From a virus: DNA of 59,238 nt. Location of the stretch: positions 1 through 59,238 of the IMG/VR virus record IMGVR_UViG_3300016457_000426, one strand, 5' to 3'. Positions 1 to 6,535 of the stretch are shown piece by piece (within the stretch, counting starts at the first letter, position 1; each line of letters begins with the position of its first letter). Made by a program: the position numbers and the translations under genes. The notes under the pieces are model-generated. The model did no database searches. It was given only the letters and a program-made list of their open reading frames with translations, and was not told the origin of the DNA.

Positions 1-61
1 TCCTTCCCAAGCCAGCGCCATTTAGCAAGGGGAGGGGAAAGGAGGAAAAAATGTTAGATAA
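1..61. repeat. Terminal direct repeat, left copy (circular assembly overlap)
   Basis: Bases 1-61 are identical to 59178-59238. An exact 61-bp overlap at the ends of a phage-sized contig is the usual mark of a circular or circularly permuted genome assembled from short reads. It contains the ribosome binding site and the first codons of the gene at 51, so the operon ending at 59116 continues into that gene. It could also be a genuine short terminal repeat, which the sequence alone cannot exclude. Confidence 0.93.
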
Positions 62-533
62 GCAAATTTTAAAAAGGTTTGGTGTTGAGGGGAACGATGT
101 TATTATTAAAAGGGGGTCCGTTGCAAATTTATTGCAGCAAGCCCCTTTTTTTATGCCTTATCACTATCGGCATACTTGGAGTGGCGGAGAAGCAATAGAG
201 GAAGAAGCAGACATTATTTTTATGTTTAAAAATGGAAAAACTTCATTTCTAGAAAGAAACGAAGAATGGACAACGGGAGACGGACGGGAAATGAAAGGCG
301 ATGAAGGACAAGACTTAAGAGATTGCATAAGTGAAAATGTTGTTGCTGTGCTGTTTCACAAACAAGGGAATGAACAAGGCAAAGAATGGGAAGAAGTTCC
401 TGAACTTTGGATAATAAATAATGAAAATTTAAATATTCAAAAAATAAGAAGACGGATTGAGGATTTTCTAAGGAAAACCGATAAGCTTACAATCTTGAAA
501 ACTGCTATAGCTTTAAACGTGAAGCTAGACTAA
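51..533 (+). CDS. Hypothetical protein, 160 aa
   Basis: The start is set by a strong GGAAAGGAGG site six bases before the ATG. I do not recognise the family. The protein is soluble, rich in Glu, Lys and Asn, with an aromatic patch near residues 33-43 and a helical, basic C-terminus (about 125-160). It is the third gene of the rightward operon that begins at 58698 once the circle is closed, and a hairpin terminator follows it. Its place right after the divergent promoter suggests early expression; its function is unknown. Confidence 0.75.
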   Translation: MLDKQILKRFGVEGNDVIIKRGSVANLLQQAPFFMPYHYRHTWSGGEAIEEEADIIFMFKNGKTSFLERNEEWTTGDGREMKGDEGQDLRDCISENVVAVLFHKQGNEQGKEWEEVPELWIINNENLNIQKIRRRIEDFLRKTDKLTILKTAIALNVKLD

Positions 534-561
534 CGGCAACGCACCGCCTCATAGGCACTGC

Positions 562-612
562 AAGGCCGAGTTTCAGCAGGTTCAATGCCTGTTGGCTCGG
601 CCTTTTTTATTT
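562..612 (+). terminator. Intrinsic terminator placed before an RBS
   Basis: A perfect 9-bp stem (562-570 with 596-604) encloses a second 7-bp stem (574-580 with 588-594, one G-U) and is followed by a T-tract. The sequence then runs TATTTTG and straight into GGAAGGAGG, the ribosome binding site of the gene at 634. This is one of several terminator-then-RBS junctions in the genome. Confidence 0.85.
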
Positions 613-633
613 TGAAGGAAGGAGGTGATATAA

Positions 634-789
634 ATGGGATTAAGAAGAAGGGTTGCTACCAAAGCCTCGTATAAAGAGGCCTTGGATTTGGCCGCTGAAC
701 TCATGGCAAGCGGCCATTATGCAGATGTTTGGGTTTTTAAAAGTGGCAAGGTTTTTGAAGTCTGGGTTGAAGATATAGAAGAAGAATAA
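634..789 (+). CDS. Small protein with C-terminal EVWVE motif, 51 aa (paralogue of 58698)
   Basis: It begins at an ATG with the site GGAAGGAGGTGATATAA. The layout matches the 48-aa product at 58698: a basic N-terminus, a helix with EALDLAAELMASG against EAEDLASELTASG, then two beta strands ending in FEVWVE against YEVWVE. The two are clear paralogues and look like a small alpha-beta fold, perhaps a compact ferredoxin-like unit. The codons for the last strand also form the left arm of a terminator hairpin, in both copies. Function is not known. Confidence 0.75.
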   Translation: MGLRRRVATKASYKEALDLAAELMASGHYADVWVFKSGKVFEVWVEDIEEE

Positions 790-805
790 CCCAGACTTTT
801 TTATT
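757..805 (+). terminator. Terminator overlapping the 3' end of a gene
   Basis: The left arm (758-768) lies inside the codons for the Glu-Val-Trp-Val end of the gene at 634. The right arm (788-798) begins at its stop codon, pairs perfectly over 11 bp and is followed by six T. TATTTTATAGAAAGGAGG then supplies the next ribosome binding site. The same arrangement is found at 58821-58862. Confidence 0.8.
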
Positions 806-826
806 TTATAGAAAGGAGGTGATAAA

Positions 827-1381
827 ATGAAGTCCGTGCGGATTTCTAAGTATGATAATTCCCAATGTAATGGCCAATTTGTCTTCTTCTCACCTGATTT
901 TAAAGAAATGCCTGTCAAGTGGTTTTTCCCTTATGAAGATGACTTTGACTTAAAACTCTTTCTCAAAATGTATCCTGAATTGTCTGAAGCTGATGTTGAA
1001 ATTATTACTCCTTCTCAATCTGATATTATTTTGGTCTGCAATTATCTTGAAATTGATGCTGTTCTTACTGATGATATTTCTTCTATTGATTTTGATGCTC
1101 AACGCTTCTTTCGGAAGTGGAATGGTGAAGTAAACCAAATTGAATGGCAAACTCCTGATTGTGATGTCTGGTGTTCAATCTCTCTGACTGGTTATTGTCC
1201 TCATCCTGAAGGTTGTCCTTACAAGCAACCTTATTTCTGCACAGACATTGCCGTTGTTGTAGCTCCTGAACCTGTAGCCGACATTTGGTTAGTACCAAAT
1301 TCTGAATTGGATTTCTGGGTCAATGATGCAAGGTGGGTAAAGCATATAAAAAATCAATTAAAAAGGAGGTTAATAAAATGA
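827..1381 (+). CDS. Hypothetical protein, 184 aa
   Basis: It starts at an ATG after GAAAGGAGGTGATAAA and overlaps the next gene by four bases (ATGA), which suggests translational coupling. No family is recognised. It is acidic, with many Phe, Trp and Asp residues and a Cys/Pro cluster around residues 125-140 (CPHPEGCPYKQPYFC) that could bind metal or form part of a compact fold. The C-terminus is a basic helix. Its place in the first rightward operon suggests early expression. Confidence 0.75.
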   Translation: MKSVRISKYDNSQCNGQFVFFSPDFKEMPVKWFFPYEDDFDLKLFLKMYPELSEADVEIITPSQSDIILVCNYLEIDAVLTDDISSIDFDAQRFFRKWNGEVNQIEWQTPDCDVWCSISLTGYCPHPEGCPYKQPYFCTDIAVVVAPEPVADIWLVPNSELDFWVNDARWVKHIKNQLKRRLIK

Positions 1382-1656
1382 AATGCACGGAATGTATTTT
1401 TTTTGAAAACCCCTCTTACGTTGAAGGGGGGGAAGTTTATCAGGCCGACTATGCAAAATGTCGGCTATACGGAATAATTATGGAGGGGGTATATGAAGGA
1501 CAGGATGAACATGACGGGGCCATCTGGGATTTTTCTAACTATGAGTGTCCACATCCCAATGAAACTAAAGAAGTCATCAAAATAATTAATAAAGTAAAAA
1601 AAGATGTAAAAGGAGGTAAACAAGATGGAAAAAATTTTAAATCTTACTCAGCATGA
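1378..1656 (+). CDS. Cys-rich putative zinc-binding protein, 92 aa
   Basis: A longer frame opens at 1333, but the ATG at 1378 has AAAAGGAGG seven bases upstream and yields MKCTECIFFENP, so that start is used. Residues 3-6 form a CxxC pair. Single Cys near residue 28 and residue 57 (ECPHP) could complete a Cys4 site, and this type of small C..C protein is common in phage early regions. It overlaps the previous gene by four bases and the next by 32 bases. The function is unknown. Confidence 0.7.
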   Translation: MKCTECIFFENPSYVEGGEVYQADYAKCRLYGIIMEGVYEGQDEHDGAIWDFSNYECPHPNETKEVIKIINKVKKDVKGGKQDGKNFKSYSA

Positions 1657-1987
1657 AGCTACCGCTGAGCAGAAAAAGGCAGGAGTAGTTGAGCCACGTC
1701 GCAAGGAAATGGTAAGACAACTTCTTACATTTAATAAATTGCCTCATCGTGCCCTTTTACAAGAACGGGCACAGATGCTCGCTCTCTATGCAAAAGAAGA
1801 ACAAGCTGATTATGTCCTAATAGGAGGTGCTCCATTTTTCATGAGCACTCTGGAAAGGGCATTAAAGGAAGAGGGGATCATCCCACTTTACGCATTCTCT
1901 AAAAGGCAGTGCATAGAAGAAAGAATGCCTGACGGGTCTGTAAAAAAAGTGCAGGTCTTCAGGCATATAGGATTTGTGGAAGTATAA
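1625..1987 (+). CDS. Csx20-like protein, candidate phage ring nuclease, 120 aa
   Basis: The start has AAAAGGAGGTAAACAAG upstream. The N-terminus reads ILNLTQHEATAEQKKAGVVE. The central part has YVLIGGAPFFM (about 63-73) and the end reads IPLYAFSKR...DGSVKKVQVFRHIGFVE. From memory, this resembles the plan of Csx20-family proteins: an N-terminal h-LT-x-EQ-x-DA-x-x-x-GV segment, a glycine-rich strand-turn, and a G-x-x-P-x-Y-A-x-x-x-R ... K-x-x-x-F-x-H-x-x-F ending. Csx20 occurs with type III CRISPR systems and is linked to cyclic oligoadenylate degradation. A phage copy could therefore act against CRISPR. This is inference from motif likeness; relatives occur in many phages with no assigned role. 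Confidence 0.6.
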   Translation: MEKILNLTQHEATAEQKKAGVVEPRRKEMVRQLLTFNKLPHRALLQERAQMLALYAKEEQADYVLIGGAPFFMSTLERALKEEGIIPLYAFSKRQCIEERMPDGSVKKVQVFRHIGFVEV

Positions 1988-1997
1988 GGAGGTAAAA

Positions 1998-2246
1998 ATG
2001 GAAAAATATTTTATAATCAAAAAAGATGGAATCGAAATTTATTTATTTGCTGATACGGATATGGACGACGTGATAGTAAACCGCCAGGAATTATATAAAG
2101 TCTTTGAGGAGGCGGGCTTCGAAGTTAAGGAAGCTCCAGCTGAGCCTCCGTATGAGAGCTTTGTCAAAACTGAAAAAACTTGCATTACAAATGGCGATTG
2201 TGAATCTTGTAATCTTTTGTATGGTGACTGTAACTGCAGAAAGTAG
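1998..2246 (+). CDS. Small protein with C-terminal Cys cluster, 82 aa
   Basis: The ATG at 1998 is chosen because TAAGGAGG lies six bases before it; the frame is open from 1974. The N-terminal half looks like a small alpha-beta unit (KYFIIKKDGIEIYLF). The last 22 residues hold five Cys in the pattern C-x5-C-x2-C-x6-C-x-C, plausible for zinc or an iron-sulphur cluster. The family is not recognised. It sits between the Csx20-like gene and a 219-aa gene in the same operon. Confidence 0.65.
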   Translation: MEKYFIIKKDGIEIYLFADTDMDDVIVNRQELYKVFEEAGFEVKEAPAEPPYESFVKTEKTCITNGDCESCNLLYGDCNCRK

Positions 2247-2262
2247 AAAGGAGGTGATAAAA

Positions 2263-2355
2263 TTGAAAGAAAAAGAATGCTGGGGAAAAAAGGAGAGTAA
2301 GAATGAAAAATTTACAAAGAGGATTAGAAACACTGTTTTGGGCAAGGGATGCTAA
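2263..2355 (+). CDS. Possible 30-aa basic peptide, TTG start
   Basis: AAAGGAGGTGATAAAA precedes a TTG, one of the strongest ribosome binding sites in the region, yet the next clear gene (2303) has its own weaker site. The TTG frame codes for 30 residues rich in Lys and overlaps the gene at 2303. It may be a leader peptide or a relic of a lost gene. Support is limited to the binding site. Confidence 0.22.
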   Translation: MKEKECWGKKESKNEKFTKRIRNTVLGKGC

Positions 2356-2962
2356 AAAGATAGAAAATTCATTGATACTTCTCCGTGATTTTTTCAAGGC
2401 GGTAGGAGTGCCTTCCTACCGTCTCCGTGAACCCTGCATTTCTACGAAGTGGGGTGACATCTGGCTAAATAGCTATGGAAGAACTGACGTGGTGTATGAT
2501 CCTCCCAATATAGACTATATCAAAGAGAATTGGCTTCTAAATAGCAATCTAGAGCTTATCTTCTCAAGGATTTTTACTGCAATCAATTCAATCATTGATT
2601 ATGCAGAAGAATTGCAACAGTTAGAAATAAGAGTCCCCAAAATTGAGCTTTCAGCAAGAATAAATGTCTCTGAATTGAAAACTAAAAGAATAAATTTAGA
2701 AAACTTGAAATCATATCAAGATTTTAATAAATTCATTCTGTCTCTTGAAAAATCCTCTAATCTGTTTCTTACTTCTATGTATCAAAAACGTAGCGACCTT
2801 ATAAGAATCAATGAAGTGTATGTAAAAACACAAACTGATGTCCGAGAAGTCTCGTTTTTTGACCTTCCACATGTAATATATGAACCAGAAATCTCACAAA
2901 TTGACATACGCTTTTGTGAAGATGAGAAAGATTTTTACTTAGAGGAATCTTGTCCATATTAA
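2303..2962 (+). CDS. Hypothetical protein, 219 aa
   Basis: It starts at an ATG after AAAGGAG. No family is recognised. Residues 1-80 mix helices with aromatic residues (KWGDIWLNSYGRTDVVYDPP); residues 90-175 look mostly helical; the C-terminus is acidic (FCEDEKDFYLEE). There is no signal peptide or membrane segment. It is the longest gene in the first rightward operon. Confidence 0.7.
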   Translation: MKNLQRGLETLFWARDAKKIENSLILLRDFFKAVGVPSYRLREPCISTKWGDIWLNSYGRTDVVYDPPNIDYIKENWLLNSNLELIFSRIFTAINSIIDYAEELQQLEIRVPKIELSARINVSELKTKRINLENLKSYQDFNKFILSLEKSSNLFLTSMYQKRSDLIRINEVYVKTQTDVREVSFFDLPHVIYEPEISQIDIRFCEDEKDFYLEESCPY

Positions 2963-2984
2963 AAATAAGAAAGGAGGTGATACA

Positions 2985-3164
2985 ATGCAAATAGTGTGTG
3001 CGTGGTGCAAACGTGTAATAGGTGAAAAGCAAGGTGAGGGCACTGGTTATGTTATATGCTCCGAATGCCTTGCAAAGCTAAGGTCTGGAATAGTCACTTT
3101 GCGCCGGCACCTCATCGGTGCTGAGCGGATGACGGAGAAAATTTTAAAGAAAGGAGGGAAGTAA
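2985..3164 (+). CDS. Small Cys4 zinc-ribbon protein, 59 aa
   Basis: The ATG follows GAAAGGAGGTGATAC. The product carries CAWCKRVIGE at residues 5-14 and ICSECLAKL at 24-32, a CxxC...CxxC knuckle pair. This resembles the CxWCK...ICPECL ribbons often attached to sensor or receiver proteins in Desulfobacterota, here standing alone and followed by a basic helix. It probably folds around one zinc and may bind nucleic acid or protein. The gene at 3167 follows after two bases. Confidence 0.7.
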   Translation: MQIVCAWCKRVIGEKQGEGTGYVICSECLAKLRSGIVTLRRHLIGAERMTEKILKKGGK

Positions 3165-3166
3165 AA

Positions 3167-3586
3167 ATGCAAGAAATCAAAAGAATTACAGGCATCATTG
3201 AAAGAATGAAGAAAAGAGAAAGGGCTACGCAGAAGGCAAAAGAAGACATTCAAGAAATATTAGATTGGATTTCTGAGCAAGTTCCTGACAGTGTGAGCGG
3301 ATATAATACTGAACATAAGTTCGCTATCAGATATAATTATTGGGACGGACATAATTGGCAAATGAATTGCGGCGGTTCTGCTAATTTCGCCTTGAGAAAT
3401 GGGGAAGCTGTGGTGGAAATATTAGACTGGGTTGTTCCTGAGAAAATTATTCATTTTACTTACATAAATGTAAAAGACGCTAGGGTCGCACTTGAGGAGT
3501 TTCTTGAAAACATTTCAAAAATAAAAACTTTTGAAAAAGAAGCAGAAAAAATAGCAAAAATAAAAGAAACATTGAATATTAAATAA
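3167..3586 (+). CDS. Hypothetical protein, 139 aa
   Basis: It starts at an ATG after GAAAGGAGGGAAGTAAAA. The N-terminus (1-45) and C-terminus (105-139) are predicted helical and rich in Lys and Glu. The middle is a beta-type segment with a Trp/Tyr/Gly stretch (YNYWDGHNWQMNCGGSANFAL). No family is recognised. It ends the first rightward block: a terminator follows at 3613-3652. Confidence 0.7.
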   Translation: MQEIKRITGIIERMKKRERATQKAKEDIQEILDWISEQVPDSVSGYNTEHKFAIRYNYWDGHNWQMNCGGSANFALRNGEAVVEILDWVVPEKIIHFTYINVKDARVALEEFLENISKIKTFEKEAEKIAKIKETLNIK

Positions 3587-3612
3587 GCAATTTAAGCACC
3601 CACCCTAATTTA

Positions 3613-3652
3613 AAGGCTCGGTGTTCCTTACAGGAGCATCGGGCTTTTTTTT
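3613..3652 (+). terminator. Intrinsic terminator before an RBS
   Basis: Arms 3613-3626 and 3632-3645 pair with several G-U pairs and are followed by eight T. TATTTTGAAAGGAGG follows at once and provides the ribosome binding site of the gene at 3674. It is a third copy of the terminator-then-RBS junction. Confidence 0.7.
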
Positions 3653-3673
3653 ATTTTGAAAGGAGGTTTGGAG

Positions 3674-3868
3674 ATGTGGCAAATAGAAACTTTAAAAAGA
3701 TTGTTAAAAACAAAAGAAATAATAGAAAAATCTCAGAATATGATGACTGAGGCAGCAAAAGAAAGGGAACTAAACAATATTGAAAGTGCTATTTACTACT
3801 TGCGGGAAGAAATCAGAGAAATACAAAGAAAAAGCAAAATTGGTGGTGCAGAGGACGGACTAGACTAA
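3674..3868 (+). CDS. Helical hypothetical protein, 64 aa
   Basis: A frame opens at 3656, but GAAAGGAGG lies seven bases before the ATG at 3674, which is the likely start. The product is almost entirely helical and charged (Lys, Glu, Arg), consistent with a short coiled coil. Its last eight codons, the stop and 12 further bases form the left copy of a 41-bp direct repeat whose second copy lies at 4672. Function is unknown. Confidence 0.6.
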   Translation: MWQIETLKRLLKTKEIIEKSQNMMTEAAKERELNNIESAIYYLREEIREIQRKSKIGGAEDGLD

Positions 3869-3880
3869 ATTGCTTGTGAA
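3840..3880. repeat. 41-bp direct repeat, copy 1
   Basis: It matches 4672-4712 at 40 of 41 positions (G at 3843, A at 4675). This copy covers the end of the gene at 3674 and the space after it. The two copies are 832 bp apart and bracket four small genes, as expected after a tandem duplication with divergence or an insertion by recombination. Confidence 0.95.
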
Positions 3881-3893
3881 GGAGGTAAATAAA

Positions 3894-4058
3894 ATGAATA
3901 CTAAAACATATCAACAACTGTTATCAGAATTTTTTGAGAAATATAATAACCTCATTCAAAAGCCTTCTACTAGAAAAAAAGGGCATTTCAAAAAAGCACT
4001 TTTAAAACGAAGAAGAAGAAATAAAATTGCAAAAGAAACAAGGAGGAAACAAAGATGA
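3894..4058 (+). CDS. Small very basic protein, 54 aa
   Basis: The ATG at 3894 has GAAGGAGG seven bases upstream; an upstream TTG at 3870 lies inside the repeat and is ignored. The second half is extremely basic (KKALLKRRRRNKIAKETRRKQR), so binding to nucleic acid is possible. It is the first gene of the segment bracketed by the 41-bp repeats and overlaps the next gene by four bases. Confidence 0.6.
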   Translation: MNTKTYQQLLSEFFEKYNNLIQKPSTRKKGHFKKALLKRRRRNKIAKETRRKQR

Positions 4059-4129
4059 TTGATTTCTTTGGCTTTTTAATAATGTTTTGGTTGAGTGGGT
4101 GGATTGTTTTGAAATGGATAAATGGTTAG
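4055..4129 (+). CDS. 24-aa membrane peptide
   Basis: ACAAGGAGGAAACAAAG precedes an ATG that opens 24 codons. The product is almost a single hydrophobic helix (FFGFLIMFWLSGWIVL) with a short Lys/Asn tail, so it should sit in the membrane. It overlaps the end of the gene at 3894 by four bases (ATGA). The role is unknown; the length is that of regulatory or lysis-type micro-membrane peptides. Confidence 0.5.
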   Translation: MIDFFGFLIMFWLSGWIVLKWING

Positions 4130-4144
4130 AAAAGGAGAATAGCA

Positions 4145-4339
4145 ATGTATAAAGAAAAAATACCTAAAAAGAAACTGCCTAAAACAGGTTTTACTCGCCA
4201 TGGACATAGGTCTCATATTAAAGGATTTGAACGCCTAATAGCAAATAAATCGTTTAGAAAAAAATTTGAAATTGTTTCAGATAAACAGTGTAGAAGATTA
4301 GAGCAAGAATTAAGAGAAAAATATGAAACTACCCTCTGA
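4145..4339 (+). CDS. Small basic protein, 64 aa
   Basis: It starts after AAAAGGAGAATAGCA. The product is strongly basic with several His residues (TRHGHRSHIKGFERL), and its second half is a charged helix. No family is recognised. It overlaps the following membrane-protein gene by 17 bases and lies inside the segment bracketed by the 41-bp repeats. Confidence 0.6.
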   Translation: MYKEKIPKKKLPKTGFTRHGHRSHIKGFERLIANKSFRKKFEIVSDKQCRRLEQELREKYETTL

Positions 4340-4670
4340 TTTTTATACAGATATAATTATTTTATTGATTGCCTTATGGATTGCTTCCAGTGCCCTGTTT
4401 TTTCATATTTATCAAGAAATAAAACTGCCTCATAATCCTCTTTCTCAAAACCAAATAGTAAATACTGAGCCTAACTGGGTTGCTACTAAAAAAATTGTCG
4501 GGAATACCTACAAAACCTCTATTTCTCTTGAATCTAATTTAGACCTTCTAGATACAGTAAAAATAGCACAATACTTTGTGAAACAGAAATGTAAAACGGC
4601 TAAGATAAAGCGGATTACTATTCTTTATACAGCCAAAACAAATGTCTGGGTAATTTGGGAGAAAAATTAA
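4323..4670 (+). CDS. Membrane-anchored hypothetical protein, 115 aa
   Basis: A single hydrophobic helix at about residues 9-29 (TDIIILLIALWIASSALFF) is followed by a soluble domain of about 85 residues with an alpha-beta pattern, ending ILYTAKTNVWVIWEKN. An N-in anchored protein with the domain outside the membrane is likely. It closes the small cluster inside the direct repeats, and its stop codon lies next to the second copy. Confidence 0.65.
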   Translation: MKLPSDFYTDIIILLIALWIASSALFFHIYQEIKLPHNPLSQNQIVNTEPNWVATKKIVGNTYKTSISLESNLDLLDTVKIAQYFVKQKCKTAKIKRITILYTAKTNVWVIWEKN

Positions 4671-4671
4671 G

Positions 4672-4712
4672 TTGATGGTGCAGAGGACGGACTAGACTAA
4701 ATTGCTTGTGAA
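4672..4712. repeat. 41-bp direct repeat, copy 2
   Basis: This copy (see 3840-3880) is non-coding here. It preserves a remnant of the last codons and stop of the gene at 3674, which suggests that a second copy of that gene was lost or that the intervening segment was inserted. Confidence 0.95.
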
Positions 4713-4769
4713 AAACCTTGATAAGATAATTTAACTATTTTATAATTAAAGAAAAAGGGAGGGGAAGAA

Positions 4770-5015
4770 ATGGGCGAATTAAAGATGCTTAGAGCAAGTC
4801 AAAATGAAGGCATTGTTTGTCATTACATTTCTTATTTATTTTCAGAATTAATCATTCCTATTAGTTACGATTCTATTCCTGTTTTAATTTACTGCAACGG
4901 GAAATATATTGGATTAATTGAAGAAGGATATGTCTGGTGTGATAGTTTTAAATATGAAATAAGGAAATATGAAGTAAGAAAAATTTTAATTTTAAAAGTA
5001 AATGTTAAAATATAA
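4770..5015 (+). CDS. Hypothetical protein, 81 aa
   Basis: It starts after AAAGGGAGGGGAAGAA. The product looks like a small all-beta or alpha-beta domain (LIIPISYDSIPVLIYCNGKYIGLIEEGYVWCD) and is Ile/Tyr-rich. No family is recognised. It follows the direct-repeat segment after a gap of about 60 bases in which I see no signal. Confidence 0.6.
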   Translation: MGELKMLRASQNEGIVCHYISYLFSELIIPISYDSIPVLIYCNGKYIGLIEEGYVWCDSFKYEIRKYEVRKILILKVNVKI

Positions 5016-5033
5016 AAAAGGAAGGAGGTTAAA

Positions 5034-5261
5034 ATGAATGAGAAAAGAGTTGTAGCAAGGAGAATGGCTTATCACTTCCAAGGCTTTACTGAAAAAGAAG
5101 CCTCTGAAGTGGTAGAATTATGGGAAACGGGGCATTTGGAAAAAGTGCAACAAAAATATAACCTGTTTGAGTGGGATACTTGCCCTGCTTGTAGTGCTTT
5201 CATTATGTCGGACAGCCACATTACGGGATGTATTGTTTGCAATCATAGTTTTGTGGAGTAA
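5034..5261 (+). CDS. Zinc-ribbon protein, 75 aa
   Basis: It has a strong site (GGAAGGAGG) before the ATG. The first half is helical and the second carries CPAC at about residues 50-53 and CIVC at 66-69, a Cys4 zinc ribbon. Small ribbon proteins of this kind are common in phage early regions and may contact nucleic acid or host proteins; the precise role is unknown. Confidence 0.65.
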   Translation: MNEKRVVARRMAYHFQGFTEKEASEVVELWETGHLEKVQQKYNLFEWDTCPACSAFIMSDSHITGCIVCNHSFVE

Positions 5262-5272
5262 AGGAGGAAATT

Positions 5273-5584
5273 ATGCTTAATGAAGTTAATTATAAAAAAA
5301 AGGATGGGAAATATATACCTATTGGTCATAATCGCAGAATACACAATTTCTTTCATGAATTAAATAATCTTTTACCTATAGAAAAACGGCTTTCTGATAC
5401 AGAAATTGAGAGGATTAGCTCTTTTTTATATGAAGTATTGGAAGAAGATAATAAAAAATTGAAAAATAAGCAAATTTTCTCAACCAGACAACTAATAGCT
5501 ATATTTCAAGATTTATTAGAAGACGGATTTCCCAGCATTTCTTTTAATGAGTTAATGGATATTTTAAATACATTACAGAGGTAA
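5273..5584 (+). CDS. Hypothetical helical protein, 103 aa
   Basis: It starts after AAAGGAGGAAATT. Apart from a basic N-terminus (NYKKKDGKYIPIGHNRR) it is predicted helical, with a repeated LXXXL pattern. It lies three bases before the nuclease gene at 5588 and may be coupled to it. No known family is recognised. Confidence 0.65.
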   Translation: MLNEVNYKKKDGKYIPIGHNRRIHNFFHELNNLLPIEKRLSDTEIERISSFLYEVLEEDNKKLKNKQIFSTRQLIAIFQDLLEDGFPSISFNELMDILNTLQR

Positions 5585-5587
5585 ATC

Positions 5588-6103
5588 ATGTATTACCCAC
5601 GAGTTACTGAAGTTATATCACCTTTCCTAGAATTTCCTGTCTCAAACAATACATTAGAACTAGCCTGTGAAAGGGGAAAGCTAATTCATAAATATTGTGT
5701 GGCTGAATTGCAAGATTTGTTTGTGCCTGAATATGGAGAATTGGAAGGGTATATAAATTCCTTTAGAAGCTTACTACCTGTGAAGCTTATTAAAGCTGAA
5801 TTTGAAATAAGACATGAACAATTTATTTATAAAGGACATCCCGATATGATAGTTGAGTGGAAAGATGAAAGGTGGTTATGGGATTTAAAAACGTCTGAAA
5901 CGGCAAATAAAGCATGGTTTATGCAGTTAAGTGCTTACTACTATGCTCTGCCTAAAGAATTGAAGCCTGATAAAATTGCAGCAGTGCGACTAAGAAAAGA
6001 CGGAAAGCCTGCTATTGTTGATGTGGTGTGTGATGAGGAAATTCCTAAAGCTTTTCAGGCATTTTTAGGTTTTTTAAATGGTTGGAAGTATTTGAAAGGA
6101 TAA
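5588..6103 (+). CDS. PD-(D/E)XK nuclease, RecB/exonuclease-like, 171 aa
   Basis: The sequence shows the core of the PD-(D/E)XK fold as in RecB-like and phage exonuclease enzymes: H34 in RGKLIHKY, E73 before the core, D86 in YKGHPDMIVEW, the D99-x-K101 pair in WLWDLKT, and Q113xxxY117 in FMQLSAYYY. These residues bind Mg and cut the phosphodiester backbone. At 171 aa it is a minimal form. RecT lies at 7614, so the pair probably works as a Red-like recombination system: the nuclease resects ends and RecT anneals the single strands. The start has only a weak binding site (GAGGTAAATC), and coupling to the previous gene is likely. Confidence 0.85.
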   Translation: MYYPRVTEVISPFLEFPVSNNTLELACERGKLIHKYCVAELQDLFVPEYGELEGYINSFRSLLPVKLIKAEFEIRHEQFIYKGHPDMIVEWKDERWLWDLKTSETANKAWFMQLSAYYYALPKELKPDKIAAVRLRKDGKPAIVDVVCDEEIPKAFQAFLGFLNGWKYLKG

Positions 6104-6121
6104 ATTTTAAAGGAGGCAAAA

Positions 6122-6535
6122 ATGGTAATTAAATTTAGGGTTTGGGATAAAAAAGAAAAGAAAATGATTAGAAGCCCTGATGATGCTGATTTCAACGTAG
6201 TTATTGTCCTTCCTAGTTTGATTCAAATACATGACAAAACAAAAGAAATGAGATGTATTAAAGGTGATTATTTAAATAAAAGATTTGTGCCAATGTTATA
6301 TATAGGACTTACCGATATAAACAAGAACGAAATTTATAAAGACGATATCGTAAGTTCTGCTTATGACAAATGGATAGTTGCTTTTGGTAATGGTTCTTTT
6401 TATTTAAAATCTCCTTCAACCAACAGTTATATGGATTTATCAAGTGAAATAATAAATTGGTATGATTTAGAGATAATAGGAAATATATGGGAAAATCCAA
6501 ATTTAGTGAAAGGAGGTAAAAATGCAACAAAATAG
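6122..6535 (+). CDS. YopX family protein, 137 aa
   Basis: The pattern is typical of the YopX family of phage proteins: IKFRVWDKKEKKM at the start, LYIGLTDINKNEIYKDDIV in the middle and LEIIGNIWENPNL at the end. Members are widespread in Gram-positive phages and prophages and have no proven function. The gene has a good site (AAAGGAGGC) and overlaps the next gene by 14 bases. Its place between the nuclease and RecT is typical for the family. Confidence 0.85.
   Translation: MVIKFRVWDKKEKKMIRSPDDADFNVVIVLPSLIQIHDKTKEMRCIKGDYLNKRFVPMLYIGLTDINKNEIYKDDIVSSAYDKWIVAFGNGSFYLKSPSTNSYMDLSSEIINWYDLEIIGNIWENPNLVKGGKNATK

Noticed and set aside
562-604. tRNA-like T-arm (GG-TTCAAT) in a stem resembling an acceptor
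   Set aside because: There is no D-arm or anticodon arm of proper size, and the outer stem runs straight into a T-tract; it is a terminator.
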